Shown here one piece after another: positions 42,544 through 50,860 of a stretch of DNA of 64,000 nucleotides. Numbering within the stretch: the stretch's first letter is position 1; each line of letters begins with the position of its first letter. Both the position numbers and the translations under genes were made by a program. The DNA comes from Flavobacterium agri (GTDB lineage Bacteria; Bacteroidota; Bacteroidia; Flavobacteriales; Flavobacteriaceae). The notes under the pieces are model-generated. The model searched no databases, was not told the origin of the DNA, and saw nothing but the letters and a program-made list of their open reading frames with translations. The DNA lies in the NCBI RefSeq assembly GCF_013401995.1, contig NZ_JACBJI010000003.1, forward strand, positions 496,001 through 560,000, written 5' to 3'.

Positions 42544-43068
42544 ATGAACGTAGACAAAATTTTGGCGATTTCGGGAAAACCGGGACTTTACGAACTCAAA
42601 TTACAAACGCGCACGGGTTTTGTTGCCGAGTCTTTGATTGATGGCAAGAAAATCACGGTAGGTCTTCGCAGCAACGTGAGCCTGCTTTCAGAAATATCGA
42701 TGTATACCGAAAGCGGTGAAAAACCACTCGTAGAGGTGATGCGTGCGATTGCCGTCAAGGAAAATGAAGGGGTAGCTCCGTCTTCAAAAGAAGACAACGC
42801 GACTTTGTTGGCTTATTTCGGTGCGGTGGTTCCAGATTACGACCAGGATCGCGTTTACGTGTCAGACATCAAGAAAGTATTGAACTGGTACAACATCCTT
42901 CAGGCGAAGGGCATGGTTTCTAAAGAAGAGCCGAAAGCAGAGAAGGCAGTAGCGGAAGAAGCAGCGGCAGAAAAGCCGGCAAAAAAAGCCAAAGCAGAAA
43001 AAGCCGAAGCTACTGAAGAAAAGCCAAAGGCCGCCAAAAAGCCAAAAGCGAAAAAGAGCGAGGAATAG
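42544..43068 (+). CDS. DUF5606 domain protein with Lys/Ala/Glu tail
   Basis: 174 residues starting MNVDKILAISGKPGLYELKLQTRTGFVAESLIDGKKITVG; this block and DYDQDRVYVSDIKKVLNWYNIL define the DUF5606 family found next to def in Bacteroidota. The last ~45 residues are low complexity and charged (KAEKAVAEEAAAEKPAKK...), probably disordered. Function unknown. It has a terminator directly downstream. Confidence 0.88.
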   Translation: MNVDKILAISGKPGLYELKLQTRTGFVAESLIDGKKITVGLRSNVSLLSEISMYTESGEKPLVEVMRAIAVKENEGVAPSSKEDNATLLAYFGAVVPDYDQDRVYVSDIKKVLNWYNILQAKGMVSKEEPKAEKAVAEEAAAEKPAKKAKAEKAEATEEKPKAAKKPKAKKSEE

Positions 43069-43091
43069 TTCGTATCTTTTGATAACTCATG

Positions 43092-43131
43092 ATCCCGAGG
43101 TTCGATATGGACTTCGGGATTTTTTATTTTT
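43092..43131 (+). terminator. Terminator of the def-DUF5606 unit
   Basis: ATCCCGA (43092-43098) with TCGGGAT (43114-43120), loop 15, then T6ATTTTT. Confidence 0.8.
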
Positions 43132-43178
43132 GAGTGCCTGAGTGCCTGAGTGCCTGAGTGCCTGAGTGCCTGAGTGCC
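43131..43178. repeat. Six perfect tandem copies of TGAGTGCC
   Basis: 48 bases, unit 8, no mismatches. It lies between the terminator and the mazG start (43216). A perfect 8-base array is prone to slipped-strand length change. Confidence 0.95.
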
Positions 43179-43180
43179 AA

Positions 43181-43213
43181 GTCTATTATCTATCCGTCTA
43201 TCATCTATTATCT
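43181..43213 (+). repeat. GTCTATC simple repeat in the mazG leader
   Basis: 33 bases of CTATTATCTATC-type units ending two bases before the mazG ATG. It matches the leader of the nucleoid-associated protein gene (6185-6217) at 30 of 33 positions, in the same orientation relative to the gene. Confidence 0.75.
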
Positions 43214-43215
43214 AA

Positions 43216-43989
43216 ATGAACACCCGTCAACAACAACTCACCGCCTTTAACCGCCTTCTCGACATCATGGACGAACTGCGCGCCCAATGTCCGTGGGACA
43301 AAAAACAAACGCTTCAATCCTTGCGCCATCTTACCATAGAGGAAACGTATGAACTCGGCGACGCGATCCTAGATAATGACTTACAGGAAGTCAAAAAAGA
43401 ACTCGGCGATTTGTTGCTGCACATCGTGTTTTACGCCAAAATCGGCAGCGAGACCGACGATTTCGATATTGCCGATGTGGCCAACGACATTTGCGAAAAA
43501 CTCATCCATCGCCATCCGCATATTTACGGGGACGTGAAAGTGCAGGACGAAGAAGAAGTCAAGCAGAATTGGGAAAAACTCAAACTCAAGGAAGGCAAGA
43601 AATCGGTTTTGGAAGGCGTGCCCAAATCACTTCCGGCCATGGTCAAGGCTTCGCGAATCCAGGACAAGGCCAAAGGCGTCGGTTTCGATTGGGAAGAGCC
43701 GCACCAGGTTTGGGATAAAGTACAGGAGGAACTCGACGAATTCCAGCAAGAGATCAAATCGGGCGACCAAGACAAGATCGAATCCGAATTCGGCGACGTC
43801 ATGTTCTCGATGATCAATTACGCACGATTCTTGAACATCAACCCCGAAGACGCGCTCGAGCGCACGAACAAGAAATTCATCAAACGCTTCCAATACCTCG
43901 AATCCAAAGCATCCGAAATCGGCAAACCGCTAAGCGATATGACACTCGCCGAAATGGACGTGTTCTGGAACGAGGCCAAGAAACTGTAA
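43216..43989 (+). CDS. mazG: Nucleoside triphosphate pyrophosphohydrolase MazG
   Basis: 257 residues with two MazG repeats. N-repeat: CPWDKKQTLQSLRHLTIEETYELGDAI and ELGDLLLHIVFYAKI; C-repeat: VQEELDEFQQEI and EFGDVMFSMINYARF (ExxE-EFGD metal site). KVQDEEEVKQNWEKLKLKEGKKSVLEGVPKSLPAMVKASRIQDKA links them. It hydrolyses (d)NTPs to monophosphates, removing damaged nucleotides and, in some species, lowering ppGpp. Its leader is made of two simple-sequence tracts. Confidence 0.95.
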   Translation: MNTRQQQLTAFNRLLDIMDELRAQCPWDKKQTLQSLRHLTIEETYELGDAILDNDLQEVKKELGDLLLHIVFYAKIGSETDDFDIADVANDICEKLIHRHPHIYGDVKVQDEEEVKQNWEKLKLKEGKKSVLEGVPKSLPAMVKASRIQDKAKGVGFDWEEPHQVWDKVQEELDEFQQEIKSGDQDKIESEFGDVMFSMINYARFLNINPEDALERTNKKFIKRFQYLESKASEIGKPLSDMTLAEMDVFWNEAKKL

Positions 43990-44034
43990 ACCGCCCCAAT
44001 TCATAATTCATAATTTCTAATTCATAATTTAGAA

Positions 44035-44328
44035 TTGTACGCCGTCATCTTCACCTCAATCCGAACCAACCAAAATGACGGTTACTCCGACATGGCCGAT
44101 CGCATGGTCGAACTCGCCAAACAACAACCCGGTTTTATAGACGTCGAATCGGCGCGCAACGAGATCGGGATCACGGTTTCCTATTGGGAAAGCCTCGACG
44201 CGATCAAAGCCTGGAAACAAAACACCGAACATCTTTTCGCACAAAGAAAAGGACGCGATGTTTGGTACGAATCTTATAAAGTGCGTATTGCCAAAGTAGA
44301 ACGCGAATATTCGTTCGGCAAATTGTAA
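44035..44328 (+). CDS. Antibiotic biosynthesis monooxygenase (ABM) fold protein
   Basis: 97 residues with the ABM dimeric alpha/beta-barrel pattern: YAVIFTSIRTNQ, DRMVELAKQQPGFIDVESARNEIGITVSYWESLDAIKAWKQNTEHLFAQRKGRDVWYESYKVRIAKVERE. Small enzymes or heme/quinol-handling proteins have this fold; the substrate is unknown. The only plausible start is a TTG at 44035, because an in-frame stop lies 24 bases upstream; the preceding AATTCATAATT-type repeats (about 43999-44034) form the leader. Confidence 0.8.
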   Translation: MYAVIFTSIRTNQNDGYSDMADRMVELAKQQPGFIDVESARNEIGITVSYWESLDAIKAWKQNTEHLFAQRKGRDVWYESYKVRIAKVEREYSFGKL

Positions 44329-44487
44329 TACGTCATCCGTTTTCTTAATGCATGGTAAACGATACCGTAAAGTTCTGATGCTTTCTTAATGTTGCGTTTT
44401 CCATTTGCTAATCCAACCGTAAAAATTCCGTAACCGTCTTAGGCTTTTTGCAGAAGTAACTTGCAACCGAAACCGACTTAAGACGAC

Positions 44488-44562
44488 ATGGAAAAATACG
44501 GTTGTTGTGCTGTTTCGGTTTTGAGGTTGTTTCCCACGCTACTTTCACAGCTCGGTAGCTAA
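44488..44562 (+). CDS. Possible 24-residue small protein
   Basis: ATG at 44488 opens 24 codons (MEKYGCCAVSVLRLFPTLLS, then QLGS) and TAA at 44560-44562: a Cys-Cys pair and a hydrophobic half. It lies in the 44329-44752 gene-free stretch, which also holds a plus-strand terminator (44686-44713) not explained by any annotated gene. No conservation evidence is available; it could equally be a non-coding RNA or chance. Confidence 0.2.
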   Translation: MEKYGCCAVSVLRLFPTLLSQLGS

Positions 44563-44685
44563 AAAAACAAAAATCGTGAACCTCGATGTTTCCAACTTCC
44601 TACGGAAATTTACATCATAAAGACTACGGATGGCTTTGCTCAGAAGTTCATCATTGAGTAGATGTTAGTTTTTTATTTTTAGTTA

Positions 44686-44713
44686 AGGCCGGCTTGAGAG
44701 AGTCGGCTTTTTC
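44686..44713 (+). terminator. Orphan plus-strand terminator
   Basis: GCCG (44688-44691) with CGGC (44704-44707), flanked by AA/TT pairs, then T5CT. It lies 358 bases after the ABM gene, suggesting either a long 3' UTR or a separate small RNA. Confidence 0.5.
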
Positions 44714-44752
44714 TATTCGGAAGTGCTCAAGTGAGAAGTGCTAGAGAAGAAA

Positions 44753-45436
44753 TCAATCGCCCGAAAGTCTTTCAAGCGCTTTCCTGTCGAGGATCGTGAT
44801 GCGTTTGCCGTCGAGCGCGATCAAACGGGTTTTATTGAGTTCAGACAACAATCGGATACAACTTTCGGTGGCCGTCCCGATAATGCTTGCGATTTCCTCT
44901 CGCGACAGTTGAAGTTTAAGGCTGCCATCTGCCAAGTTTCCGAATGTATCGCTCAAATAGAGTAGCGTATGCGCCAAACGTTCTTTGACCGTCTTCTGCG
45001 CCATGTTTACCATCAGATCGTCGGCGTCTTTCAAATCGCCGCAAATGGTGCGCATCATGCTCATCGTGAACTTTGGGTTTTGGCTGAAGAACTGCAGGAT
45101 TTCGCCTTTCGGGATAAAACACACCTGCATGTCTTCTATGGCGACGGCGCTTAAATTGGCCGGTTCTTCGGTAATCATCGAACGCTGGCCGAGCAATTCG
45201 CCTTTGTGCACGAGTTTCACGATCTGGTCTTTGCCGTTCGAACTGAGCTTGGTGAGTTTGCAAACGCCATCCTTGACGCAATACACGCCGTTCACGTTGT
45301 CGCCTTCCGAAAAAATGATGTCTCCTTTGCGGATGCTGCGCGAGGTCTTGCATTCGGCCATATGCAGCAATTCGTCCTTGGTCAAGGTCTTCAGGGAACT
45401 GAATTCACGGACGATACACTGTTCGCACTTGCTCAT
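44753..45436 (-). CDS. Crp/Fnr family transcriptional regulator
   Basis: 227 residues. Cyclic-nucleotide-type domain (about 20-140: FSEGDNVNGVYCVKDGVCKLTKLSSNGKDQIVKLVHKGELLGQRSMI) and a C-terminal winged helix (LQLSREEIASIIGTATESCIRLLSELNKTRLI). N-terminal MSKCEQCIVREFSSL carries a CxxC pair, and other cysteines exist, but the Fnr four-Cys cluster pattern is not complete, so an iron-sulfur role is uncertain. The effector is unknown. Minus strand TAAATTTG (45464-45457) 21 bases before the ATG is a promoter-like box. Confidence 0.92.
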   Translation of the reverse strand: MSKCEQCIVREFSSLKTLTKDELLHMAECKTSRSIRKGDIIFSEGDNVNGVYCVKDGVCKLTKLSSNGKDQIVKLVHKGELLGQRSMITEEPANLSAVAIEDMQVCFIPKGEILQFFSQNPKFTMSMMRTICGDLKDADDLMVNMAQKTVKERLAHTLLYLSDTFGNLADGSLKLQLSREEIASIIGTATESCIRLLSELNKTRLIALDGKRITILDRKALERLSGD

Positions 45437-45456
45437 CTCGGAGTTGTTTGGTAACG

Positions 45457-45464
45457 CAAATTTA
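45457..45464 (-). promoter_or_regulatory. -7-like box before the Crp/Fnr gene
   Basis: Minus strand TAAATTTG fits TAnnTTTG, 20 bases upstream of ATG 45436. No clear -33. Confidence 0.4.
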
Positions 45465-45525
45465 ATCCAATTATCCGTCGCTGCTTTTCCGTATAAATGA
45501 AAACTTCACATCTTCATATCATTCC

Positions 45526-45549
45526 AAAAAAAATCCCGCCGAAGCGGGA
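45526..45549 (-). terminator. Terminator of the DUF349 gene
   Basis: TCCCGC (45534-45539), CGAA loop, GCGGGA (45544-45549). The minus strand continues with T8, 7 bases after the stop at 45556. Confidence 0.9.
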
Positions 45550-45555
45550 CGTTTC

Positions 45556-47838
45556 CTATTCCTGTTGCATGTTGCGCAACTGTTTTAGTTTTTGCTTGAA
45601 CATATCGAGTTCTTCTTTGTGGCGTTCGATGTTCTTGCGTACTTCGGCCACCATCGGATTGTCTTTTTTTGCGTTGGCGAAGAACTGGATGTTGTTCTCG
45701 AGCTGGAAAATCTCGCTTTGCACTTCGTCTATCTTGCGCATCAGGAAGATTTTCTCGTTGTCGAGCTTTCTCGTATCCTCGTTTCCGGCAAGGGCTTCGA
45801 CGCGGTTGGTAAAGCGCATCATTTCTCCTTCTTTCTTGCTCAGGCTCAATTTTTCGAACAGCGCATCGAGGATTTTGTTGAATTTTCCTTCGATATGGCG
45901 TTTGTTGAACGGCACTTTCCCGAACGACTTCCATTTTTCGATATGGCCTTTGATGGCCGCCAAATCAGTTCTGTGGTCGCCTGTCATCTCGAAAGTACGC
46001 AATTCGTCGATATAGTTTTTCTTGTTCTCGAACGCTTCGGCTTCCTCACCGCTCATTTCGGAACGCGATTCCTTGAGACGCTCGAAATAGCGGTTGCAGG
46101 CTTCCTTGAAGTCTTTCCAGATTTTATCCGAATATTTCCTCGGCACGTGACCGATCGTTTTCCACTCTTCCTGGATTTGCTTCATGACCGGAGTCGTGGC
46201 CGCGAAATCGTCGCTTTCCTGCAAAGCCTTGGCTTTCTCGACCAAAGCGGTCTTCTTGTTGAGGTTGTCCTGCTGGTCTTTTTTGATGTCTTTGTAGAAC
46301 GAGTTCTTTTGGGCGTTGAAATTGCGAACGGCCGTTTTGAACGCGCTCCAGATTTCTTCGTTGACTTCGGCCGGAACTTTGCCCGTCGCAAAGAACTCAT
46401 TGCGCAACGCCTCGATTTTCTCTATTTGTCCCTGCCATTGGTTGTGAGCCGTTACCGGTTCTGCCGTTACAGCGTCGATACGCGCAATGATGTCTTTTTT
46501 CTTGTCGAGGTTTTCGGTCTCTTTCCCACGTTGCGCTTCGTATAAAGCCTCGCGTTTGTCGTGCATTTGACGCGTGAGCTCGCTGAAACGGTTCCAGATG
46601 CTTTCGCGGAATTCACGCGAGACAGGCCCGATTTCTTCTTTCCACAAACGGTGTAAATCCTGAAGCTCGCGGAACGCTTTGGTCACATCGGCTTCGTTGA
46701 CGAGTTCTTCGGCACGTGCGATGATCTTTTGTTTGCGATCGAGATTGTGTTTGAAATCCTGGTCGCGCGCATCACGGTCAAGGTGAAGGTAATCGTAGAA
46801 ATTCTCGACGTGGAAATGGTAATTGTTCCAGACGTGGTTGTATTTGTCTTTCGGGATCGGCCCCGCATTTTTCCAACGTTCGCGAAGTTCGTTGAAATGC
46901 TTGAGCGTATCCTTTATGTTTTCCTGCGGATTGATGAGGTTCTTGAGTTCCTCTACGATCTCGAGGCGGTTTTTCAAATTGCCTTCAAGATTCGATTGTA
47001 CGCTCTTGAAATGGGAGTTCTTTTTATCGCGGTATTGGTTGAAAAGCTTATCGAATCGCTGCTTGAGCGGGAAATGGTATTCGAATTCCTCGGTAGTGTC
47101 GGGATTTTCGGCATGCCATTCGTCTTTTTTCTCGTCTATGAAATGATTGTATTTCGAAAGGAAAGCCGTGCGCAGGTGTTCTACGTGATCGCGCACCGAC
47201 ATCACTTTGTCTACCGCGACCAATTTTTCGAGTTCGGCCACGAGCTGTTCCATCGAAAGCGTGTCGTAGTCGAGCATTTCTATATCGTGCCTGTCGGCTA
47301 TGGTCGCATCTTCGCTTTCCTCGGCATTCGCATTGGCGATCGCGGCAACGGCTGCAATCGGATCCTCTTGCCCAAGAATATCAGAATTGTCTTCGGTCAC
47401 CAAACGGTCATCGGCCACTTCTTCATCCGATAGGGAAACCACATTCGGTTCTTCCTGCGGTTGTTCCGATTCGGCTACGATGGCTTCGGCTATACTGGCC
47501 GTGTTTTCCTGTTCTACGGGAACGGCGGCTTCGACTTTCGGTTCCGAAGCAGGTTTGTCGCCTACCGGAATTTCGACCTCGTCCGGTTCCGGAGTTTCTT
47601 CGGTTACCGGTTTTTCCGATTCGGCAACTAGCGCTTCGCCTATGCCTTGCGGTTCGGTCGCGTCTTCGGCAATTACTTCTGCAGCCTCATTTTCGGGTGT
47701 AGCATCGTTATCGGCGGCAGCTTGTTGTGCGTCGGTATCGGCAATGGCATCTACATCCGCGTTAAGTGGTTCGTTATTCGTTTGGTTTTCAGGTTGTCCG
47801 TCTGCGTGAAGCAGGTTATCATTCTTCTCTTCTGACAT
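45556..47838 (-). CDS. DUF349 repeat protein with acidic N-terminus
   Basis: 760 residues. Residues 1-180 are acidic and low complexity (ADVDAIADTDAQQAAADN..., EAVVAESEQ-like repeats), probably disordered. From about 230 on there are five or so DUF349 repeats (FKSVQSNLEGNLKNRLEIVEELKNLINPQENIKDTLKHFNELRERWKNAGPIPKDKYNHVWNNYHFHVENFYDYLHLDRDARDQDFKHNLDRKQKIIARAEELVNE; ...EEWKTIGHVPRKYSDKIWKDFKEACNRYFE), each a helical hairpin with a WxxxGxxP motif, and a C-terminal coiled coil. Bacteroidota homologues are conserved and their role is unknown. Confidence 0.88.
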   Translation of the reverse strand: MSEEKNDNLLHADGQPENQTNNEPLNADVDAIADTDAQQAAADNDATPENEAAEVIAEDATEPQGIGEALVAESEKPVTEETPEPDEVEIPVGDKPASEPKVEAAVPVEQENTASIAEAIVAESEQPQEEPNVVSLSDEEVADDRLVTEDNSDILGQEDPIAAVAAIANANAEESEDATIADRHDIEMLDYDTLSMEQLVAELEKLVAVDKVMSVRDHVEHLRTAFLSKYNHFIDEKKDEWHAENPDTTEEFEYHFPLKQRFDKLFNQYRDKKNSHFKSVQSNLEGNLKNRLEIVEELKNLINPQENIKDTLKHFNELRERWKNAGPIPKDKYNHVWNNYHFHVENFYDYLHLDRDARDQDFKHNLDRKQKIIARAEELVNEADVTKAFRELQDLHRLWKEEIGPVSREFRESIWNRFSELTRQMHDKREALYEAQRGKETENLDKKKDIIARIDAVTAEPVTAHNQWQGQIEKIEALRNEFFATGKVPAEVNEEIWSAFKTAVRNFNAQKNSFYKDIKKDQQDNLNKKTALVEKAKALQESDDFAATTPVMKQIQEEWKTIGHVPRKYSDKIWKDFKEACNRYFERLKESRSEMSGEEAEAFENKKNYIDELRTFEMTGDHRTDLAAIKGHIEKWKSFGKVPFNKRHIEGKFNKILDALFEKLSLSKKEGEMMRFTNRVEALAGNEDTRKLDNEKIFLMRKIDEVQSEIFQLENNIQFFANAKKDNPMVAEVRKNIERHKEELDMFKQKLKQLRNMQQE

Positions 47839-47935
47839 GCGTTATGCGATTAATTAGCGCCCTAAGGTAATAAAGAGAGTTTAAAGTACAAAACAAAAAA
47901 CAGCGGCAATCGCCCAATTATAAAGGCATTGCAGA

Positions 47936-47967
47936 TTTGTCTACCTGGTTTTGAATGCCTATCTTTA
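47936..47967 (+). promoter_or_regulatory. Promoter of the MliC-like lipoprotein gene
   Basis: TTTG (47936-47939), 20-base spacer, TATCTTTA (47960-47967): one mismatch to TAnnTTTG. 35 bases before the ATG at 48002. Confidence 0.6.
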
Positions 47968-48001
47968 AGTAAATCGACTACAACAACTAAATCGCGACAA
48001 C

Positions 48002-48394
48002 ATGAAAAAACAATTTTTATTACCTATGGTCATGCTCATGGCCTTGATGTCCTGTCAAAAGCAGAACTCGCGCGAAGCGACCGAAGTGAACGAAGAAGCC
48101 GTAGTGAACGAAGCCGTAACGCCCGATAAGGCTACCGATTCTATTGCAGTAACGGGTTTGGGATGCGACAACGGCTACCAAATGAACATCTCGTGGCCCG
48201 ACGGTCCGCAATCGGAAACGATAAAGGTAGAGATGGTTCGTCAAGGGAATTCCGAAATTGTCGAAATGACGCACGCTATGTCGGCCGACGGAGCGAAATA
48301 CGAAGCAACCGACGGTCGTTACATCTGGAACAAAGGTCACGACTGGATGTACGGGAAAGGCGATCAGACGATTTGCGGCTGTACCGAAAAATAA
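48002..48394 (+). CDS. MliC-like (lysozyme-inhibitor fold) lipoprotein
   Basis: 130 residues: lipobox in MKKQFLLPMVMLMALMSC, a charged linker (about 20-48), then a ~80-residue domain LGCDNGYQMNISWPDGPQSETIKVEMVRQG...HAMSADGAKYEATDGRYIWNKGHDWMYGKGDQTICGC. The YxC-DNG start, SADGAKYEATDG and WNKGHDWMYG...TxCxC pattern fits the MliC/C-type lysozyme inhibitor family (PF09864), with two cysteines to form its disulfide. It would protect peptidoglycan at the envelope from host or competitor lysozyme (inference). Promoter at 47936-47967. Confidence 0.75.
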   Translation: MKKQFLLPMVMLMALMSCQKQNSREATEVNEEAVVNEAVTPDKATDSIAVTGLGCDNGYQMNISWPDGPQSETIKVEMVRQGNSEIVEMTHAMSADGAKYEATDGRYIWNKGHDWMYGKGDQTICGCTEK

Positions 48395-48434
48395 ATCCGA
48401 AACTTACAAAATCACAATCCTTTGGGGCTGTTTT

Positions 48435-49190
48435 TTATTTATTCCAGATACTCCAGGCTTTCTCGGCCTGGAAAACCAGCATCTCATAACCGTTTTTGGT
48501 CACGGCTCCATATTTTGCGGCCCTTTTCATGAATTCAGTTTCCGACGGATTGTAAACCAGGTCGAAAGCGATATGCTTGTCGGTAAAATATTCATAAGGC
48601 AAAGGCGGACAATCCGAAATGTTCGGGTGCGTGCCCAAAGGCGTGCAATTCACGACGATCTGGTAATTGTCGAAAGTCGTGGCGTTGATGCGGTCGTAGT
48701 CGATCATGCCGGGTTTGTCTTCGCGAGAGACGAACGTGTAGAAAATCCCTAATTTGTTGAGTGCGAACGCGACGGCCTTCGATGCGCCTCCTGTTCCCAA
48801 AATCAACGCCCGGAAATGATGCGGCTGCAAAAGCGGTTCGAGCGCCTTCTTAAATCCGTAAACGTCGGTGTTGAAACCTTTGGTATTCCCTTTTTTGGTG
48901 ATCCGGATCGTATTGACAGCTCCTACTTTCTGGGCTTTGAGCGAAACCTTGTCCAAATGCGCCATCACGGTTTCCTTATACGGAATCGTCACGTTCAGGC
49001 CCGCGAGATGAGGCGTCTGGAGTACGTTCGCTATCTCGGAAATATCGGCTAAGTCGAAGTTTTCGTAACTGTAGTCGTCCAATCCCAAACCTTGGAATTT
49101 TTCGGTGAAATATCCTTTAGAGAAAGAGTACGATATGTTGCGTCCCACAAGCCCGAAGACTTTTTTTTGGTGTTCGATGTCGAGTTCCAT
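48435..49190 (-). CDS. aroE: Shikimate dehydrogenase
   Basis: 251 residues, slightly shorter than the usual ~270. The substrate site GLVGRNISYSFSKGYFTEKF (SxS), catalytic Lys in LNVTIPYKETVMAHLD, the NADP loop LILGTGGASKAVAFALNKLG and the NCTPLGTHP motif are all present, as is DLVYNPSETEFMKRA. It reduces 3-dehydroshikimate in aromatic amino acid synthesis. It stands alone, with the TPR protein gene's terminator just upstream. Confidence 0.94.
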   Translation of the reverse strand: MELDIEHQKKVFGLVGRNISYSFSKGYFTEKFQGLGLDDYSYENFDLADISEIANVLQTPHLAGLNVTIPYKETVMAHLDKVSLKAQKVGAVNTIRITKKGNTKGFNTDVYGFKKALEPLLQPHHFRALILGTGGASKAVAFALNKLGIFYTFVSREDKPGMIDYDRINATTFDNYQIVVNCTPLGTHPNISDCPPLPYEYFTDKHIAFDLVYNPSETEFMKRAAKYGAVTKNGYEMLVFQAEKAWSIWNK

Positions 49191-49198
49191 GCGGCTAA

Positions 49199-49227
49199 AA
49201 TAAAAAAACCGGCTTTTTTGAACCGGT
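49199..49227 (-). terminator. Terminator of the TPR protein gene
   Basis: ACCGG (49208-49212) with CCGGT (49223-49227), loop 10. The minus strand continues with T7, about 27 bases after the stop at 49254. Confidence 0.75.
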
Positions 49228-49253
49228 TCTTAAGGAAAATATAATAGGAATTT

Positions 49254-50654
49254 TTAGTGTTCGCTTTTGTACTTGTCGATCATGTTGCGAACGATCTTGC
49301 GTTCCCAAGCCACAGGAAACAAATCCTTGAGCAGCTTGTGGTTGTTGAAATTGAGACGCAAGGCGTTGCTCAGGTGGAATTTTCCTTTGGCGTCTTCGCG
49401 CAGCATAAAGTAAATTCCGGCAAGGCGGTATTCGATTTCGTACTCTTCGGGGAAATATTCGGCGGCCTGCAACAGCGTTTGTATCGCGTTGTCGAATTCG
49501 CCCAAAAACTGAAGGATATCTACCCAAAACAACCACGTGTCGAGTTGGTAATCGCCCAATTCTACGGCTTTTCTGTATCCGAGCTCGGCTTCCTCAAAGA
49601 AATTCATCTCTTTGTTGATCACCGCATATCGCTTCCAGTACAAACGGTTCGAATTGTCGATGTTGAGCGCTTTGTTCACATAGAACAACGCTTTCTGGAA
49701 ATTCTTTTCGCGTACATAGAAATCGGTAATCGCGATCCAGCCTTTATCCAAAAGCGGGTCTTCGTGGACCGTCTTGTTGTAATACTTGAGCGCAAGCGGT
49801 TTCTTTCCGAGTTTCTCGTAACATTTTCCGATGCGCAACAAAGCGTACGAAGTCGGGTCGTCGATCTCTATCGTACGGTTATAGCTTTCGATCGCTTCGT
49901 CGTATCGTTTGAGTCTTTCGAGCGCTTTTCCTTTTTCCATGAACGCACCAAGGAATTCCTCGTCGATCAACGTGGCGTAGTCAAAAGCACGTAAGGCTTG
50001 TTCGTATTGTTTCAATCCGTAGTGCAGGCGACCCATTTGGTGCCATGCGATTTCGGAATACGGATTTTTGTCGATATACTTCTCGAGATAGTCGATCGCT
50101 TCCTGGTTCTGATCCAAAAATTCGAAACAGTACACCACATTGTACAATGCGGCCTGATCTTCGGGATCTTCCTCAAGACATTTGATGAAATTCTCTTTCG
50201 CGAGCTCCAGGTTGTCCATGAACAGGTATTCCATGCCCATGAGGTTGTATACGTCGGCAAAATCCTCTGTATACCTCAAGGCGATGCGCAACTGTTCTAC
50301 CGCTTCCTCGTGCTTGTCGCGTTTGGAAAGGATGTTGGCTTTCTGGATGTAGATTTCTTCGTTGTGAGGCTCGAGCGCAAAAAGTTCGTTGAGGAGCTTT
50401 TCGGCCTGATCGAGCTTGTCATCGTAAATCAGCATCTCGACGTGCACCAATTTAAGACCGGTAGATCTTGGGTGTTGTTCGAGCGCCAATTTCAGGGCTT
50501 TTTTTGCCAATGTGGCTTTACCCGTATCAAGGTAATGGAGAATGATGTCTTCAAATTCCTCAGAGTCGAAAAAGAGGATTTTGTTGGTTTTCAACATCGA
50601 TTCGAATTTAGATAAGGATAAGCTGTATTCTTCGTCTTCGTTGCTGAGATGCAT
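49254..50654 (-). CDS. Tetratricopeptide repeat protein
   Basis: 466 residues from ATG 50654 (MHLSNEDEEYSLSLSKFESML). Cytoplasmic, with about eleven TPR units; typical cores include AEKLLNELFALEPHNEEIYIQKANIL, EQLRIALRYTEDFADVYNLMG, YEQALRAFDYATLIDEEFLGAFMEKG and LALKYYNKTVHEDPLLDKGWIAI. No enzymatic domain. Likely a scaffold for protein-protein contacts; partners unknown. The ATG at 50699 would add 15 residues lacking TPR character. Strictly syntenic neighbours of unknown meaning: aroE and a class III aminotransferase. Confidence 0.88.
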   Translation of the reverse strand: MHLSNEDEEYSLSLSKFESMLKTNKILFFDSEEFEDIILHYLDTGKATLAKKALKLALEQHPRSTGLKLVHVEMLIYDDKLDQAEKLLNELFALEPHNEEIYIQKANILSKRDKHEEAVEQLRIALRYTEDFADVYNLMGMEYLFMDNLELAKENFIKCLEEDPEDQAALYNVVYCFEFLDQNQEAIDYLEKYIDKNPYSEIAWHQMGRLHYGLKQYEQALRAFDYATLIDEEFLGAFMEKGKALERLKRYDEAIESYNRTIEIDDPTSYALLRIGKCYEKLGKKPLALKYYNKTVHEDPLLDKGWIAITDFYVREKNFQKALFYVNKALNIDNSNRLYWKRYAVINKEMNFFEEAELGYRKAVELGDYQLDTWLFWVDILQFLGEFDNAIQTLLQAAEYFPEEYEIEYRLAGIYFMLREDAKGKFHLSNALRLNFNNHKLLKDLFPVAWERKIVRNMIDKYKSEH

Positions 50655-50860
50655 ACTTGAAATGTTTAGAATTATCCTGTGACTAAAATTAGCTAACACG
50701 CCTTCTTTTAGCCTTTGCAGCGGACAATTGTTGTGAACAATTTAATTAACAAATGTTTCACAGTACTTTTCGGATAGTCATGATTTTAGGGTAATTCCCT
50801 AAGGTGGATGCGAGTCCTTGCTTCGCTTTTGGTGTAATCAATCCGGCCCCTGATTCGGAA

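Noticed and set aside
43131-43178. Tandem TGAGTGCC array as a CRISPR remnant
   Set aside because: Units are 8 bases with no spacers, and no cas genes are present.
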